Made by a program: the position numbers and the translations under genes | The notes under the pieces: model-generated | The model's database searches: none | What the model was told of the DNA's origin: nothing | The model's input: only the letters and a program-made list of their open reading frames with translations | Origin: Serpula lacrymans var. lacrymans S7.9 | Taxonomy: Eukaryota > Basidiomycota > Agaricomycetes > Boletales > Serpulaceae | Assembly: GCF_000218685.1 (NCBI RefSeq) | Contig: NW_006763291.1 | Span: 1,334,286 to 1,398,285 of the forward strand | Direction: 5' to 3' | Length of the DNA stretch: 64,000 bases | Shown here: positions 36,851 through 49,102 of the stretch, in pieces | Layout: each line of letters opens with the position of its first letter | Numbering within the stretch: the first letter of the stretch is position 1

Positions 36851-37712
36851 GATTTCACACTGTGCTACCGTGGAGATCTGTCGTGGCGTCACAGAGAAGA
36901 TCGGGAGTGAGTCGAGGATTATTTGCACTGGAAGTAAGAGCGCAAGAGAGCGAATGGGACTCACGACAGTAAGGAGCAAGCTCTTGTAATATGGTAGCTA
37001 GATTAGCACTGATAACCAATGAAGTCAACTGGTAGGGTTCCTCCAACTTGAGCATACGTCCAATAGTATCCGACTTGAGGGACAAACTGGCAGTCCGTAT
37101 AGACGCAAGTTCGAGAAAGCCGTAGTATACCGGTGAAGAGTCCAAAGCAGTGGTCTGGCTGAAGTGACAGGATTGCAAGGCTGTAGTAGCACTCGAGTAA
37201 CAGGAGAGCACAGCTTCGTATAAGATATCCCCCGCGTACCCCGCTGTATTCACGGGACTGCAAGAAGTTCAAAAATGAACCTCTTTTTCTGAAATCGGAC
37301 GAAAAGAACGAAATATAACGGCTTTACGGTCCCGGTGAGACCAGAGATTTCCTGAAAAGATATGGGCGAATACAGTTGCCATCGGATAAACCAGCCGGGG
37401 AACATCGTATTTATGGAGAGCCTTGGGGTCTCATAGCCCGTACAGTAGAAACACGAGGCGCCAGCGAACATATATACTTACTTATAATTAGAGGTACGGC
37501 ACAAACGGTGTACCGCAAAGCCATGTATCCCATCGACCCGCCGGCTCAGACACGTCCTCGTACTCATGTAAAACTATAGTACTGGTCAGACTCCATATTC
37601 ACAAGCACAAAACGACAGTGACTTATTAGCGCACACACATCCACCGATAAAATACGACAAAGAAGTGAAATAAAAACCATAAGACACAAAGAACAAACAG
37701 ATAAACACAGAT
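36851..37712. other. Intergenic region between two minus-strand genes
   Basis: 0.86 kb, containing the 5' flank of the low-complexity gene and the 3' flank of the next. Minus-strand frames at 37253-36855 overlap likely 5' untranslated sequence and show no family match. Confidence 0.4.
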
Positions 37713-39514
37713 CTACCAGTTCCACTCATCATCATCCGAGGTCGATGCACTCAGAGGCGCAGGTGAAGGCGTCAGACGCGGCGGAGCAAGCTTAGCAGTC
37801 GAGTCGGGCGTCATCACGCTCCCCAGCGCTACACTTCCGTGTATCGTATCTTCGTCATCATCGAGTAGGGACACGGTTGATGTCGAGAAGCGTGACGGCG
37901 TTTGCGGGAGTGATAACGAGGCGACTGAAGATAGCCCAGGGCTCTGCTGCGATGGAGACGCAGAATTGGGAGAGGCCAGTGCAAATGCGATTGATTGGGA
38001 AACGTCGGAGAAGAGAACTGACGCGCGTTTCTGACTTTTGGCAAAGCTACCAAGGCAAGACGTGAGAGGGAGACTCACACTGGAATATCAAATAAACATA
38101 CGACGTGCCCTTCTGCAATTCTTCCCATTTCTTCCCTACACTACCAACCCACGTCGACACGGGTGGAACAGAGCCTCCCACAACAGATAATGATGCTAAT
38201 CCAGGTATAGACGATGGTGGTGGGAAAGCCGAATCCTGCCTTCTGACGTGCTTCCTTTGCGCAGCAGCATCCGTTTCGATATATGGTGAAGCAGGTGATT
38301 CATTACTTGGCGAAACCATCACATCAATGGCTGTTGAACTAGATGTTGGGCTAGATGATAGATCTCCAGCATATTGCGAGCAATCGCGTGACTTCCGTCG
38401 GTGCACTTTGGTTGATCGTTGCATGTCGATAGAGGTTCGTGCCCCCGAGGTTCGTGAATGGTGCCCTTCTTGCGAAGCGTCGTGACAAGGTTCTGGATCG
38501 TTTTCAGGTATGACAACTACAGGGCTGACATCTTCTCCTAGAGATGACGCAGACGACTGGGAAAAACGCGTTGACGACGCTGTAGTAGTGGAAGTCGAGA
38601 CAGATGAATTAGACTGTCTCGCAGCATGCCCTGTTCTCGTATTCGAGATTGAAGGGGAAGGAGAGGCTGGAACAGGCGAGGAAAATCGCTGAGACCAGCA
38701 GCAATAAGACGGCTCATGCCCTGCATCCCTCCTTAATTCCTTCCAGCATTGCACCTCCCTGACCACCAGCGGCGGTGGGAGAGTTGAAACTGGACATCGA
38801 CGAGTAATCATTCAGCCCATTCACTCTGTCGAAACCTCTGTTTACAATGCGCTCCCATTGGCGTTTCACTGTTATTCAGATTCATAAGGGTGGTTGATAG
38901 ACGAATGGAATAGAACTCACAGTTCAGAAGCTCAGTTTCGTGTACGGCTAGTTGGGAGCGAAGCTCCAGGCATTTCGACTCCTTTTGCGCGATAAATTGT
39001 AACAAGTCAGCATGCCTATGACGACAATTAGTTTTATAAACACTGCTAATGACACCAGTACTTACTTTTCTGTCAATGTCAAAGGTGGTCGTGCTCGAGG
39101 TTCTGATGCCCCAAACTCTTCAGAGCCCACACTTCTTCTGTCAGCCACAGGAACTCCTTCAGTACTACCTCTGTTAGATTTTACAGATAAGCTGCGAGAG
39201 GAGTGACGGGAAGACTGGCGGCCATCGTCGTGACTTGCGAAATATGATATGGATGATTGACGACGAGAGGGATGCCGCGTAGGTTTTACAACGGAGTTCC
39301 TTTCAGAATAACTCAACGAGTTTCTTGGAGAGGTCAAAGGAGATCCAAATGAATGAGACAAGGGAGCGGTTGCTGGTCCTGGAGAATGTGCTGGAACATT
39401 GGCATCAACGAGATGAAGTGGTCGCGGAGCCGAGCCCGGGTTTAATGAATGACGGTGGGATGTTTTCAAGGAGGCAAAATCGTTGACGGGAGTTGCAGGC
39501 AAGCTCAAAGACAT
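37713..39514 (-). CDS. Serine-rich protein, probable DUF4048-type
   Basis: Unknown function; a fungal DUF4048-like protein by overall pattern. Exon 1 (39514-39066) starts MSLSLPATPVNDFASLKTSH and is Ser/Arg-rich. Exon 2 (39015-38921) encodes a coiled-coil-like HADLLQFIAQKESKCLELRS. The next exon gives KRQWERIVNRGFDRVNGL. The central part is again Ser-rich. The conserved core is WVGSVGKKWEELQKG joined across an intron to FAKSQKRASVLFSDVSQ, and the very end is acidic and aromatic (DDDEWNW). Around 38720 the frame before and after does not agree without an indel or an unrecognised intron. The family name is given from memory of the GKKWEELQ and FSDVSQS blocks, so treat it as likely rather than proven. 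Confidence 0.65.
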
Positions 39515-39842
39515 TACAGAAAGGCAAGATTAGAAAACAAAAGCGTAAAGAGCGACTTTTGGTTTGAGACAGAAGGAGAGCTAGTAGTATAATATTGCAC
39601 GGTGGCAACGATCGTGTTACAGTTGGTGGAAGCTGATTTGCAGTTCCCTTGTAGGGACATCTCCATGCAACATAACAACCGTCATTTATTCAAGTCTCCA
39701 CAGGCTATTGCTTGCCGTCTAGGATCTGATGAGGGACGCAGACAATAAAAAATCAAGTAAAGGGAATCCTTTTCTATTTCATGTGTAGCCAGCAGTCCAA
39801 GTCTACAAGTATAACATCCCAACACCTCTGTAAACTCCGAAA

Positions 39843-40268
39843 CTAATGGCTGGCCTCCTTCTCGGCCTCTGCAATGAAATTTTTGATGCTGTTCATCCTG
39901 GTTAGTCGCCGACAGTCCAGCCTTTACTATACACATGGGTGAAAACACGTACAATTCCTCTTCTTCACTGCGAATGCATAACCGTCATCAGTACACCGAT
40001 ATTTATTCAACTATCGAACCACGAAGAACGCACCTTGAGCCAGCTTTGATTGGGACGGACTCCTTTACTCTCTCCGCTATGGACTTTGGTGCGGATGGTA
40101 TCTCTTTCTTTCCGCCCAGCGCGCCGTATGCAACCGCGGCCGTGGTGAAGAGCGTACCAAGGGTCAGGTATTCGGTTTTAATGGCACGGCCAAAGATGAC
40201 GCTAAAGAAAGAAAAACAGCTATTAGTGCCGCACAATTCTGTTAGAATGAAAGCACATACTAAGACAT
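39843..40268 (-). CDS. ATP19: Mitochondrial F1Fo-ATP synthase subunit K
   Basis: Small inner-membrane subunit associated with ATP synthase dimers. Four exons, 40268-40261 (8 nt), 40201-40034, 39967-39953 (15 nt) and 39888-39843, join to exactly 78 residues. The protein reads MSYVIFGRAIKTEYLTLGTL, then one membrane segment (FTTAAVAYGALG), a short basic/proline stretch (KKEIPSAPKS) and the acidic C-terminus EEEEFIKNFIAEAEKEASH. Size (yeast Atp19 is about 70 residues), single TM helix and the EE-x-FI-x-N ending fit the family. The tiny first exon would be missed by simple gene finders. It is divergent from the Rrg7-like gene, about 215 bp apart, so the two mitochondrial genes may share a promoter. 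Confidence 0.88.
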
Positions 40269-40484
40269 GACGGTCAGAATAAGTATGAAAAGAGCTGTTA
40301 GCTTGGCTGTAAGGAAGGAAAGGAAAGTGAGCTGTCGGGACTTTTCGGCTTACCCCCGTCGCGTCCGAATTTACTCTTCACTTGACATGATCATTAGACA
40401 CCACCATTGGGCTCAGCACTTATGATTCATTGACAGCAACATAACATGCAAATATAGCTATCTGCAATACCACTCGATTTCATA

Positions 40485-41207
40485 ATGAATAAAGTACGGC
40501 TAGACGGAGTTCGTCGTATCTCACAGCTTTCAAATGTTCATCGTGGAACTGCATTCGAGGAAAGGTCGCTCTCACTCCTCCAGGACCACTTTTCCATGGC
40601 TCTTCGAAGAGTAGGCGGAAAGTCCGACGGTGGGATAGACTTGCAGGGATGGTGGTGGGTACCTCAGCTTTGGAAGCCTCTCGATCCATTGGCAGTGGAC
40701 GAACTGTCCCAACGAAGACGTATCCGCGTCCTGGCCCAATGCAAGGCAGAGAGGAAGAAATTCAGCCCGAATTATGTCAGAGAAATGGAGGGTGTATTGT
40801 ATCGTCACATGGCTACTACGCCTACTACGCATGCATCTCAGCCCAGCCTGAATGACACCCATTTGTTTTCATACCCATCTATCGCCTTGCTGGTATCGGA
40901 GTCCGCGTTTACAAAATCAACGCTTCTACGTGCATTTTCTTCTACGGTGCCTTTCTTCCTACTACACCTGCCCCAACAAGCTTCGAATGATATCCAGCAC
41001 AAAGGCGATTCCGTTGCATTAGGTTCGGCGTTCTGGAACCCGGCTTTGAGTGGAGAAAGTGGGATTCTAGGCGGCGAAATGGAAATACGCTGGGAACGCT
41101 CTTTATCCGGAGGAGGCCGTCCTGGTATGTGGTGGCGAGGTGAGAAGGTCAGGAACTGGACACCAGAGAGTGGATTCGTTCAGGATGACAATATTTCTTT
41201 TGAATAA
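40485..41207 (+). CDS. Rrg7-like mitochondrial protein (restriction endonuclease-like fold)
   Basis: Single-exon gene of 240 residues. It resembles yeast Rrg7 (required for respiratory growth), a mitochondrial protein needed for mtDNA maintenance and of uncertain biochemical activity. The signature GGKSDGGIDLQGWWWVP followed by RIRVLAQCKAERKKF gives the D...x-CK arrangement of a PD-(D/E)xK nuclease-like core. NVHRGTAFEERSLSLLQ forms the usual first helix. A possible weak mitochondrial presequence is MNKVRLDGVRRISQL. The C-terminus (GGGRPGMWWRGEKV) is also typical. No intron is needed. Whether the nuclease core is active cannot be told from sequence alone. Confidence 0.8.
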   Translation: MNKVRLDGVRRISQLSNVHRGTAFEERSLSLLQDHFSMALRRVGGKSDGGIDLQGWWWVPQLWKPLDPLAVDELSQRRRIRVLAQCKAERKKFSPNYVREMEGVLYRHMATTPTTHASQPSLNDTHLFSYPSIALLVSESAFTKSTLLRAFSSTVPFFLLHLPQQASNDIQHKGDSVALGSAFWNPALSGESGILGGEMEIRWERSLSGGGRPGMWWRGEKVRNWTPESGFVQDDNISFE

Positions 41208-41974
41208 AGCTAGGGGTTCCGTGGTGCGAAAGTTCTTGCTACTTGGTCTATTGTCTATTGTTGTACTGATGCACTTGGATTTTCTCTAGCATGGCAGGGA
41301 CAGGGAAGGACGAATTGAAGACTCAGGCTCGGAATCACCGCTAGACTCACGTGCCTGGTTCATTCATATTCTTTGACAGGTCTTCTGGATGCAGTAACAA
41401 ATGGGCGTCCCCCTGTTCTACATGACTTATCATGGTCAAACTACCTTCCGCAAATTCGTCTCACTATCTTGCCAATCGCTCTTTGCCAATGGTAGCATCA
41501 TACGACTCTTCATTTCGACCAACCTCACCGCGTATCATACGCGCCATGAGGTTGAGTCTCGGAGACTAGGCTTACCAAAAAGTCTTCCTTGAAACAAACG
41601 CTACGTGGTGTCGTAGTGTGTATGTACCTGTGACAGATCCGAATGCGTCGGCGAAGTTCCATAGTTATGCCCTATTGAGCGCGCGCCTGGTTCAATTCTT
41701 ATCAGCAAGCCAGCTCACGCCTACACTTGTTTTGCTGGCGTTAGTTTATCGATGGGTTCTCCTTGTTGGGCAGATTCTTGTCCTCGAGCGCCTTAATCGT
41801 CTCGTCAGCCACCATAGATCTGTACTCAATATGCGTAAAAGTCATTCCTTATACCACTACTATAGATAATTTCTACATAACTATCGTGCAATTTTTGTTT
41901 AATGAATAGTCCGACCGCGTAAAATATCAAAAGTCCCAGAAAATAAAATAAAATAAAACATCACCACCACATCC
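41208..41974. other. Convergent 3' flanks
   Basis: 0.77 kb between the Rrg7-like gene and the GH16 gene. Two short plus-strand frames (41401-41592 and 41618-41869), the second with a hydrophobic stretch, have no homology I can name. Near 41941-41957 there is an AAATAAAATAAAATAAAA run, probably polyadenylation-related. Confidence 0.4.
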
Positions 41975-43589
41975 CTACAGTGCGAATCGAGCACCAAGAA
42001 TGATGCCCACAGCGACCGTAGCTAGCAAAATCAGTCCACGTGAACTATCGTTTCGTGTCGATATAGCCCCAGACGAGCTAGTTTGTCTATTGGTTGTCGA
42101 GGTAGTTGATGTAGGTATTGAAGTGCTTGTCGTCGTAGTCGTAGGCGCAGGCTGTTCCGTAGTGTACGCTCGGACATAAGAAATGTCGAAGTATGCCTCA
42201 TCGTACCGCGGGCTTCCTGGTCCAACGACACAGTCGTTGTACTGAGCAGAATAACAATGTAAGGATTGTTAAATCACCATGATGAAGTGCCACTTACGCA
42301 TAGTCCTGTTGGGCCTGAACTCCCACATGTAGCATTATATGCATAACCAGTGCCGGCCCTAGTATGATACGATCACAGAGAATGCGGTAAGCCGTATTTC
42401 ACATATCGACACAAGTTAATGAACTAACCAGTCACCGCAAAGCGTGATATCGAACACAAGATTTTGTGGACTGAAGAACTCAGTAATATTACAGGTGTTG
42501 GCAAAGTAGCTGGCCGAAGGTGTTCCCCATGATGTGATATCGATGGATGATGTGGAATTTGCTTGGGTAATAGATTCTGGGACATTAGGGCGCTGAAATA
42601 AATAAATAAACAACGTCAACCATGTATCCATATTACTACCAATGTCGGCTTTCAACTCACGCTCCAAAACCATATACTAACGAAAACGTCAGCCGTGAAA
42701 TCAGCCAATGTAAGTTCAGCACTTACAAGACACCAGTAACATCGAACTGTGTCGCCCACACACCTCCACCTGCTGCTGCAAATCCGCTATTATAACTGTT
42801 GGGCTGCGTTTCGGCCACTACGCAGCCTGAGGGAGTGGAACAATCGGACCCAATATTTGCTCCAAGCTGATTGTAGGTCGAAGAATGGGTACAGCCAGGG
42901 GTGGTGTGTAGTACCATCTGATTGTTGCCCATGATATTGATTGCTTCAATTATATCAATTTCACCGTCATTAGGCCAATTGGGACCTGAACGTATCGAAA
43001 AGGTCAACACAACGTTTGTGGAATAAGCGGTAGACGACGCATTCACCAAAAGTCCAGAAGGCAGGCCACACCTATCACATTCCATTAGCTTGTATTCGGC
43101 GAAATAAGCTAATGCGGACGCACAGAACAACCGTATGGGATGTGATACAGATCGATGATCCATAGGCTGCCAATAGGGTACGCATCCTGTGAGGTCATGC
43201 GAATCTACTTAGACTTATAAGCTGTGGAGCCACATGAACTAGGGGAAATATGGTTCACCGAGCTTCGATTTTGTCCCATAGCCACATCAGTCGTATTGTC
43301 CACTTTGATGATGGCACGCCCCTCGCTGTTGATGTAAGCAAGGTTTTGTTTTGTGGCCTCCGACTGATTAAGGTACACGGCATTCCCTATGGACAAAATT
43401 ATGAAGCAGCTGTACCATAAGTAAAACTGACTTGGCGTCACGCCACTTACCTAGTGTAAGGTTGTCATAATTGCCATAAAAATCCCAACCAGTAAAGAAA
43501 TTTTGGCCCGAGTAGTCACGGACAACTTGATAGCCCGCCACGATGGATAGCTGCAGAGCACACACAGCGAATAACGCGAACCGAGTCAT
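41975..43589 (-). CDS. GPI-anchored glycoside hydrolase family 16 (endo-beta-1,3(4)-glucanase type)
   Basis: Secreted enzyme acting on cell-wall beta-glucans. MTRFALFAVCALQLSIVAG is a clear signal peptide; an upstream in-frame Met at 43619 is less suitable. Exons give GQNFFTGWDFYGNYDNLTLG, NAVYLNQSEATKQNLAYIN, RMTSQDAYPIGSLWIIDLYH and IPYGCSVWPAFWTFG. Then comes the catalytic motif PNWPNDGEIDIIEAIN (the ExDxxE core of GH16, with nucleophile and acid/base Glu), followed by MVLHTTPGCTHS and a Cys-rich C-terminal lobe. The C-terminus has a Thr/Ser-rich linker (TTTTTSTSIPTSTTSTTNR) and a hydrophobic tail (LILLATVAVGIILGARFAL) typical of a GPI-attachment signal. At least six short introns are present. 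The family assignment is firm; the exact linkage specificity is inferred. Confidence 0.93.
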
Positions 43590-46264
43590 CGTTGGAAGAG
43601 TCTCAAGGAACGCGGGCAATAATGACGATGGGTCCTAGAAGTGTAGAGAAGTTCATATAGACCCTGTAAAAGTGGCGATGCATGGTAGGGCATTCTTCTT
43701 GAAAGACAGAACACGGCATTGTGTGACCGGTCGTCTAGGGCGTGGTCCCCGCGAATTGAACCGTGCATACGCGCTCATGCCCGAATCACTGGCAAAGATG
43801 TTTGATGAGACCGTTTCCGAGTAAGCACGAGGTCCCCAACACGGTAACGCGTGCCTACTGGACAATGCGCAGATAAAGGTTTGACCACGTGACCAAAATC
43901 AGTTGGGTCTGCAACCTGGCAGCTAACTGGCCTTGCAAATACAAGTTAAACTGTTACAATCTCGAGGTTATTTAGAAATGAGTATTAGCTCACAGTGGTG
44001 TCTTATGCAGCCTGCTAGAAGACGCAGAGCAGACTTACTCGATATGGCTTCGTAGCGCCAAAGAAGACAGACTGGTCACAAAAGGAGATAGGCCAATCGG
44101 TGCCGCGAATTCCGGCATACCACTGACCTCCTGGCTTTCATGAACACCGATCGATAGTGATACCAGCAATCAATGTTTCGTAGCTTGTCCGGTTCTGGCA
44201 TGTTCTGCATTGAAGGCTCGAATTGGGTAAGTTGAAAAACCCCTAGATGTTTGTCGGTGTGGATCCGAAACCTACTCGTGAGAGTCTTGACCAGGACAAA
44301 CCAGTCGTAGCTGGCTGGAATGCCCATGCCGCTGCTAAGCTGATAAGACCACATTCGATCCACCACAGGATTTCCGGCAAAGTATCTCAGGTTTGCCTCA
44401 GGAAAGTCTACCAGATGGCAGCGCCCTCCTGATCCGAGTCGTAATGCCGTAGAGAAAACAGGCCAGCAACCTGCACAAAGTCCTCGTGGTTTGCAACGAC
44501 TTTTTGTGAGTAATAACTCCAACATTGCCTCATAATAATCGCATATTATTTGCAACATTACACGAGCATAGTGCGCCGTTGATGTGCCACAACCAAGTCG
44601 GACTCATGGCGTACTCATGGAAGTTATGTCAATGGCAGTGGCAGTTTGAAAGAGACACTGATTATGGGGCTACTGAACAAATTATATTTTTTAATAATAA
44701 TTTTGACGGAAAGGCTCAACGTACGCATTTATACGCTGGTCCGTTTTTTCCGGCTCTTTAGCGACGATCCTCGCTCCCTCCCCGATCAACATGACGTCGT
44801 CAGAGTCGTAGGAACACGTGTTTTGCAGCTACATCATCAGGTTTGCCCTGAAACCATCACTTCGCGAAATGGTGAAAGTCCTGGTGAAGGAGATAAAATA
44901 GTAATGCGATCTCTTGATTTAACTTCTGGACCTTCTGCCACGACCAAGAAGCCCCATATCTGAGGAACCAAAGTGCGCACATTGTACTGTGTAAGAGGCA
45001 TAGGGGGCCTTTCGGGTGTGTGATCTATAATGTAACAGGTCGCAGGGTACAGCTGATCCGTTGCTCCGATGTATGGTCCGCAGATAACTGAACACGTTAC
45101 AACGTTGCTATTGTGCCTGATAATGGAAGCAAGACATGATTAAAAGATAGCGGCAGATGTGATCCTTGCAATGTTCAAAGCCACACGGGCTAACCCAAGC
45201 GCAAACACTGACACAACCTGTCAACGCAATAGCAAGAAGATTAATGTATAGAATCACCTTGCCAAAGACATACCGCAAAATCTGGGGCATACAAAATAAT
45301 TCAAAATACAATGGACAATGGATATTGACACGAGGAGCGCAAAATCAAAGTAAATGTGTAGGCGTCAGAATTCAAGACACGAGTCGCTATCAGCTGTAAT
45401 GAGCTATTCACAGCATATTGAGACAAAATAAACAACACTGCGTACCATGAGATACTGGCCAGAAAAGGTCTCGAGGATCAATCACCTGCACATGCGGCTA
45501 TTGTTTCAAGGTGCTGATCCATATCCTTTCAAGCAGTTGGAAGGTAGAGTTCAACATGTTGGACGTGGTCGATCATATCTTTGCAGTGTTAGGCCGAGTA
45601 AGTGGTCCCAAATCACACAGCGGTGGATTGCAAAATTGGTGCAACACAATGTAGCTAAATTGGAGTTCCGCAAGTGTGACCAACGCAAAACCTGTGAGAC
45701 GAGTCTGCACTCACACGTCCGCAGAGGCGATGTTGTGCGATGTACGACGGGAATCCCAAGCGATGGATGTGGCCATCAGTAAAGAATATCATCGGGAATA
45801 ACCAGTGATAGATTGCAACCCCAGCCTGAGGTCAATAGTATGATCCCAAGCTGTGCTACACAGCTGCAAACACAGAAACACCCATCCAATTATCTCAGGA
45901 AACATTGACAAAATCAAACAAAAGCACAAAAGCACAGCCAGGTGTCCCGAAGACATTTTACCGTAACACATAGGCTATTTCCCGACCAAGTATGAGAATA
46001 TGCTTGAAGATGCCATCAGCTACCATCATGAATATCAGTCAGAAGACGTCCAGAGGCGCAGATAAGGTGGCTGTCAGTTTGATTAGCAAGGCAGAACAAG
46101 GGGTGGGGGCGATACACCCAAAATCACAACAAGGAGGAACACACTCGTCCTCAGATGCTGATGATGTCCGAGCTCTTCCATCCAGTTCCCTGACCTTTAT
46201 AAGAACATGATCTAGGTCGCCGATACCATAGTACACCAGTTGCCCGACGTCCCCCATCATCGTA
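43590..46264. other. Gene-poor interval of 2.7 kb
   Basis: No supported gene. A minus-strand frame at 44558-44076 (160 codons) is the longest but has no recognisable domain, and its composition resembles chance. Other frames at 45108-45311, 45447-45782 and 45789-45971 are equally unconvincing; I checked the minus strand for hydrophobin-like cysteine spacing and did not find it. Confidence 0.45.
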
Positions 46265-46635
46265 GCTGCTTCAGATTAGATCCAATGGAGAGTCGCACAA
46301 ATTCTCTTATCGAACACCTCCAAGCTGTTCATTCACGCCAACGCAAGCTCATCCAACAATTGCAGGCAGAAAACGCGAGGCAACTTAGTGACCTTGCTGA
46401 GATCCGACGCGAGAGGGATATTTTCCGAGCAGAAGCTGCAAGATGTAGAAAGGGACTTGCAGAGCTGCAAAATCGATTTGACGAGGTATTATCCGAATAC
46501 CATGATTTGAAACGGGAACGAGGCTCTCTTTCACGTTCAACCAGTGGTTCTGTCACTCGTGTCAAAACCATCAAGGTATTTGCGCCCACATTTGATATCG
46601 AGCTCCACACGAGTGCTGATGACGCTTTTATGTAG
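46265..46635 (+). CDS. Small coiled-coil protein (hypothetical)
   Basis: A 123-codon frame, MESRTNSLIEHLQAVHSRQ to VKTIKVFAPTFDIELH. Most of it is strongly heptad-like and charged (RKLIQQLQAENARQLSDLAE, RRKGLAELQ-type repeats, DEVLSEYHDLKRERG), a convincing coiled coil of about 80 residues. An upstream in-frame Met (46240) gives a slightly longer version. I cannot name a family. It could be a complete small protein or one exon of a larger gene; the AAG|GTATTT near 46573 could be a donor. It stands alone in a gene-poor area. Confidence 0.45.
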
Positions 46636-47874
46636 AGAGATAATAGTTCTAGTATAACAGAACAGGACCGCTCCATAAATCAACAAGCAAGTACAACATT
46701 GACCCAATATGCCTAAAGTAAATGCTGACCTCTGGTAAAGCAGGAAGAACCCAATTCTTTCTTGAAGCTCGCTGCCACGGAGACTAGAAGTGAGCTCAAT
46801 CCGCCTATCCGAGATGAGTTGACGAGCGGAGCGCAGCCGACGAGAGAACCACGACGCAAAGTGATGGGAGCACGAACACCAGCACCTCGTACGCTTTCCA
46901 TGCATGTACCTCCCGACGCATGATAGACCATTTCTTTAGCTGCTTTAGATTTTTTCTACGGTGATTGGACTGATTGGACATGCAGTTTTCAGGGCTTGTT
47001 GGACTCTTTTCAGACTAAATCACCCATTTAATATAATCCACAATCAACATATACCCAGTAGTTATTATATGCATACACGGACTACTCACATGATAATAGA
47101 TAATATACATGAAACCATACGGCTGTGATTGCTTACGTCGCAGCTTTCTATCCGCGATTGGAGCTTGGAGCTATCCTTGATGAGACACAGACTCCTCTAG
47201 GAGCAAACACAACAGTAAAGGTCTAAATCAGATACTACTAGCTCTAGGGGGACATCAAAAGGCCGCCGAGCGTTAAGGGCTACCGAAACACCATTCAGAC
47301 AGGTTACAGAGACTGATTGCATACCTGTCTCCTAACATTGCGTTTTGAAGTAGGAAAAAAACCCATGTAACACCGCAGACTCCATCTATCGAGTAAATCG
47401 AACGTAACATGATGCGGCTATGCCACACTAGGAACCCTTCCTATGTGCAGACATGTTCATCGTGTTGGGCGTTCTGAAGGGGAAAATGGTCCCTTTGCAG
47501 TGCGAGCAGAGCCTCTCAGCTGAGGTGAATGTATTCTTCGTTCCGTCATGGAATTTGGATAGACGCTGATACACCAGCTAACATCATTAAAAGAGAGAGA
47601 GAAGCGATGCTTATATTCGCGAGGAACGAGGCAGGGATTTAAATTTTGTGAGCCAAGTGAAGGTCATATATCATGTGCGCTGTCACAGGCTGCCTTCAGC
47701 ATCACGTTTTGGTATTCGCCTTTGTAACGCTTATGGAGGCAAAATAGCCGGCGCTCTGAATCAGCGCTCAGCGTCCACGTCCAATACAAAGCGATGTGTT
47801 AGCGATACATCTTGGTCCGAACGTTCCCCATTCCTTTTATTTGGAACTTTTCTTCAACGTTCCCTGTAGACACT
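46636..47874. other. Intergenic region
   Basis: 1.2 kb between the coiled-coil frame and the ornithine carrier. AT-rich in the middle. No frame with protein-like character, no RNA gene recognised. Confidence 0.5.
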
Positions 47875-49102
47875 ATGGAGTCACCACCTGATGCACTTGC
47901 TTGGGATAGCCCCGACTCAGGCTCAGCTGCTTTACGTGCTGCAAAAGATATTGCGTTCGGAAGTGTGGGTCTACCTAATCACTTTTTAGCTGCAGGCTAA
48001 GCTCATTCTGTTCGTCCTGGAAGATCGCAGGCATGATATCCAAGGTTTTTGAACACCCTTTCGACCTCACCAAAGTGCGCCTGCAGTCGCAAGTCTTGGA
48101 CTCAACCGCACGCTTCAGTGGACCCGTTGATTGCCTTGTAAAAACATGGAAAAATGAAGGGCTACGAGGACTATATAGAGTGCGTAGGTCCGTTCATTCT
48201 CAGCTGCTTCGTTGGCTTAAATCCAGTTCGCATTAACCAGGGACTCCCAGCACCCATTGTTGGTGCAATGGCAGAAAATGCATCCTTATTCGTGTCATAT
48301 AGTGAAATGCAAAACATCATACGATTGGTTAACGCTCAACCACTGTCACAAGACCTGTCACTACTCCAACTTGGTTTGGCTGGAGCAGGTGCAGGTGCCA
48401 TTACAAGCTTTTTTCTGTGCGTGCATTTTTCCGTGTCTGCGAGCCATTTACTAATGACTACTTTTTGTTGCTAGCACTCCCATAGAACTTGTTAAATGTA
48501 AAATGCAAGTGCAAATGTTGATACCCACTACAGCAGCAACGACGATATCATCATCTCATACCGGATCAGGGGCAACGGCTAGCCTAAGCTCCCCATCAAT
48601 ACCTAGAAATTTACCCGGTCCAATATCCGTGTTCATGAACGTTTTCAGGACGACGGGGTTCCGTGGCCTTTGGCTAGGCCAAACTGCCACTTTCATCCGT
48701 GAAACTGGAGGGGGCGCAGCATGGTTCGCCTCCAAGGAGTACGTCGCTACTCAGCTAATGAAGCGACGAGCAAAAGCATCTGGGACATCATCATCCAAGA
48801 TCAATAGGAAAGACATTACTCCCATGGAGTCTGCTATATCGGGCGCTTGTGCAGGTGCTGCATATAATTTCGCGTTGTTCCCTGCGGACTCGGTGAAGAG
48901 TGCCATGCAGACGGAAGAGGAACTGCGACCCCGGGCAAAGGGCGCTCCTGGGGCAACCTTCTTTGGGACCTTCAAGGAGATGTACAGAGCACAGGGATTG
49001 AGAGGGCTCTATGCTGGTGCTGGTGTTACTGTCGCAAGATCAATACCTAGTAGTGCCATAATTTTCTTGATCTACGATGGACTCAGCACGAGATTTAGTT
49101 AA
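47875..49102 (+). CDS. ORT1: Mitochondrial ornithine carrier (SLC25 family)
   Basis: Inner-membrane exchanger expected to export ornithine from mitochondria for arginine and polyamine synthesis. Four exons, 47875-47964, 48024-48179, 48241-48416 and 48475-49102, join to 349 residues. The three mitochondrial-carrier signatures are present in order: PFDLTKVRLQSQ, PIELVKCKMQVQ and PADSVKSAMQTEEE, each in one of three repeats (KDIAFGSIAGMISKVFEHPF opens the first). Second-half signatures GLRGLYRGLP, GFRGLWLGQTATFIRETGGG and GLRGLYAGAG follow each repeat. The combination resembles Ort1/Arg-13; substrate assignment rests on that overall resemblance. The loop between repeats 1 and 2 contains a Ser/Thr-rich insertion (TTISSSHTGSGATASL). 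The ribosome recycling factor gene follows on the same strand. Confidence 0.88.

Noticed and set aside
44076..44558. Minus-strand 160-codon frame
   Set aside because: No recognisable domain or splice context; composition fits a chance frame.
45447..45971. Possible hydrophobin on the minus strand
   Set aside because: The required C-CC-C-C-CC-C spacing is not present in any frame.
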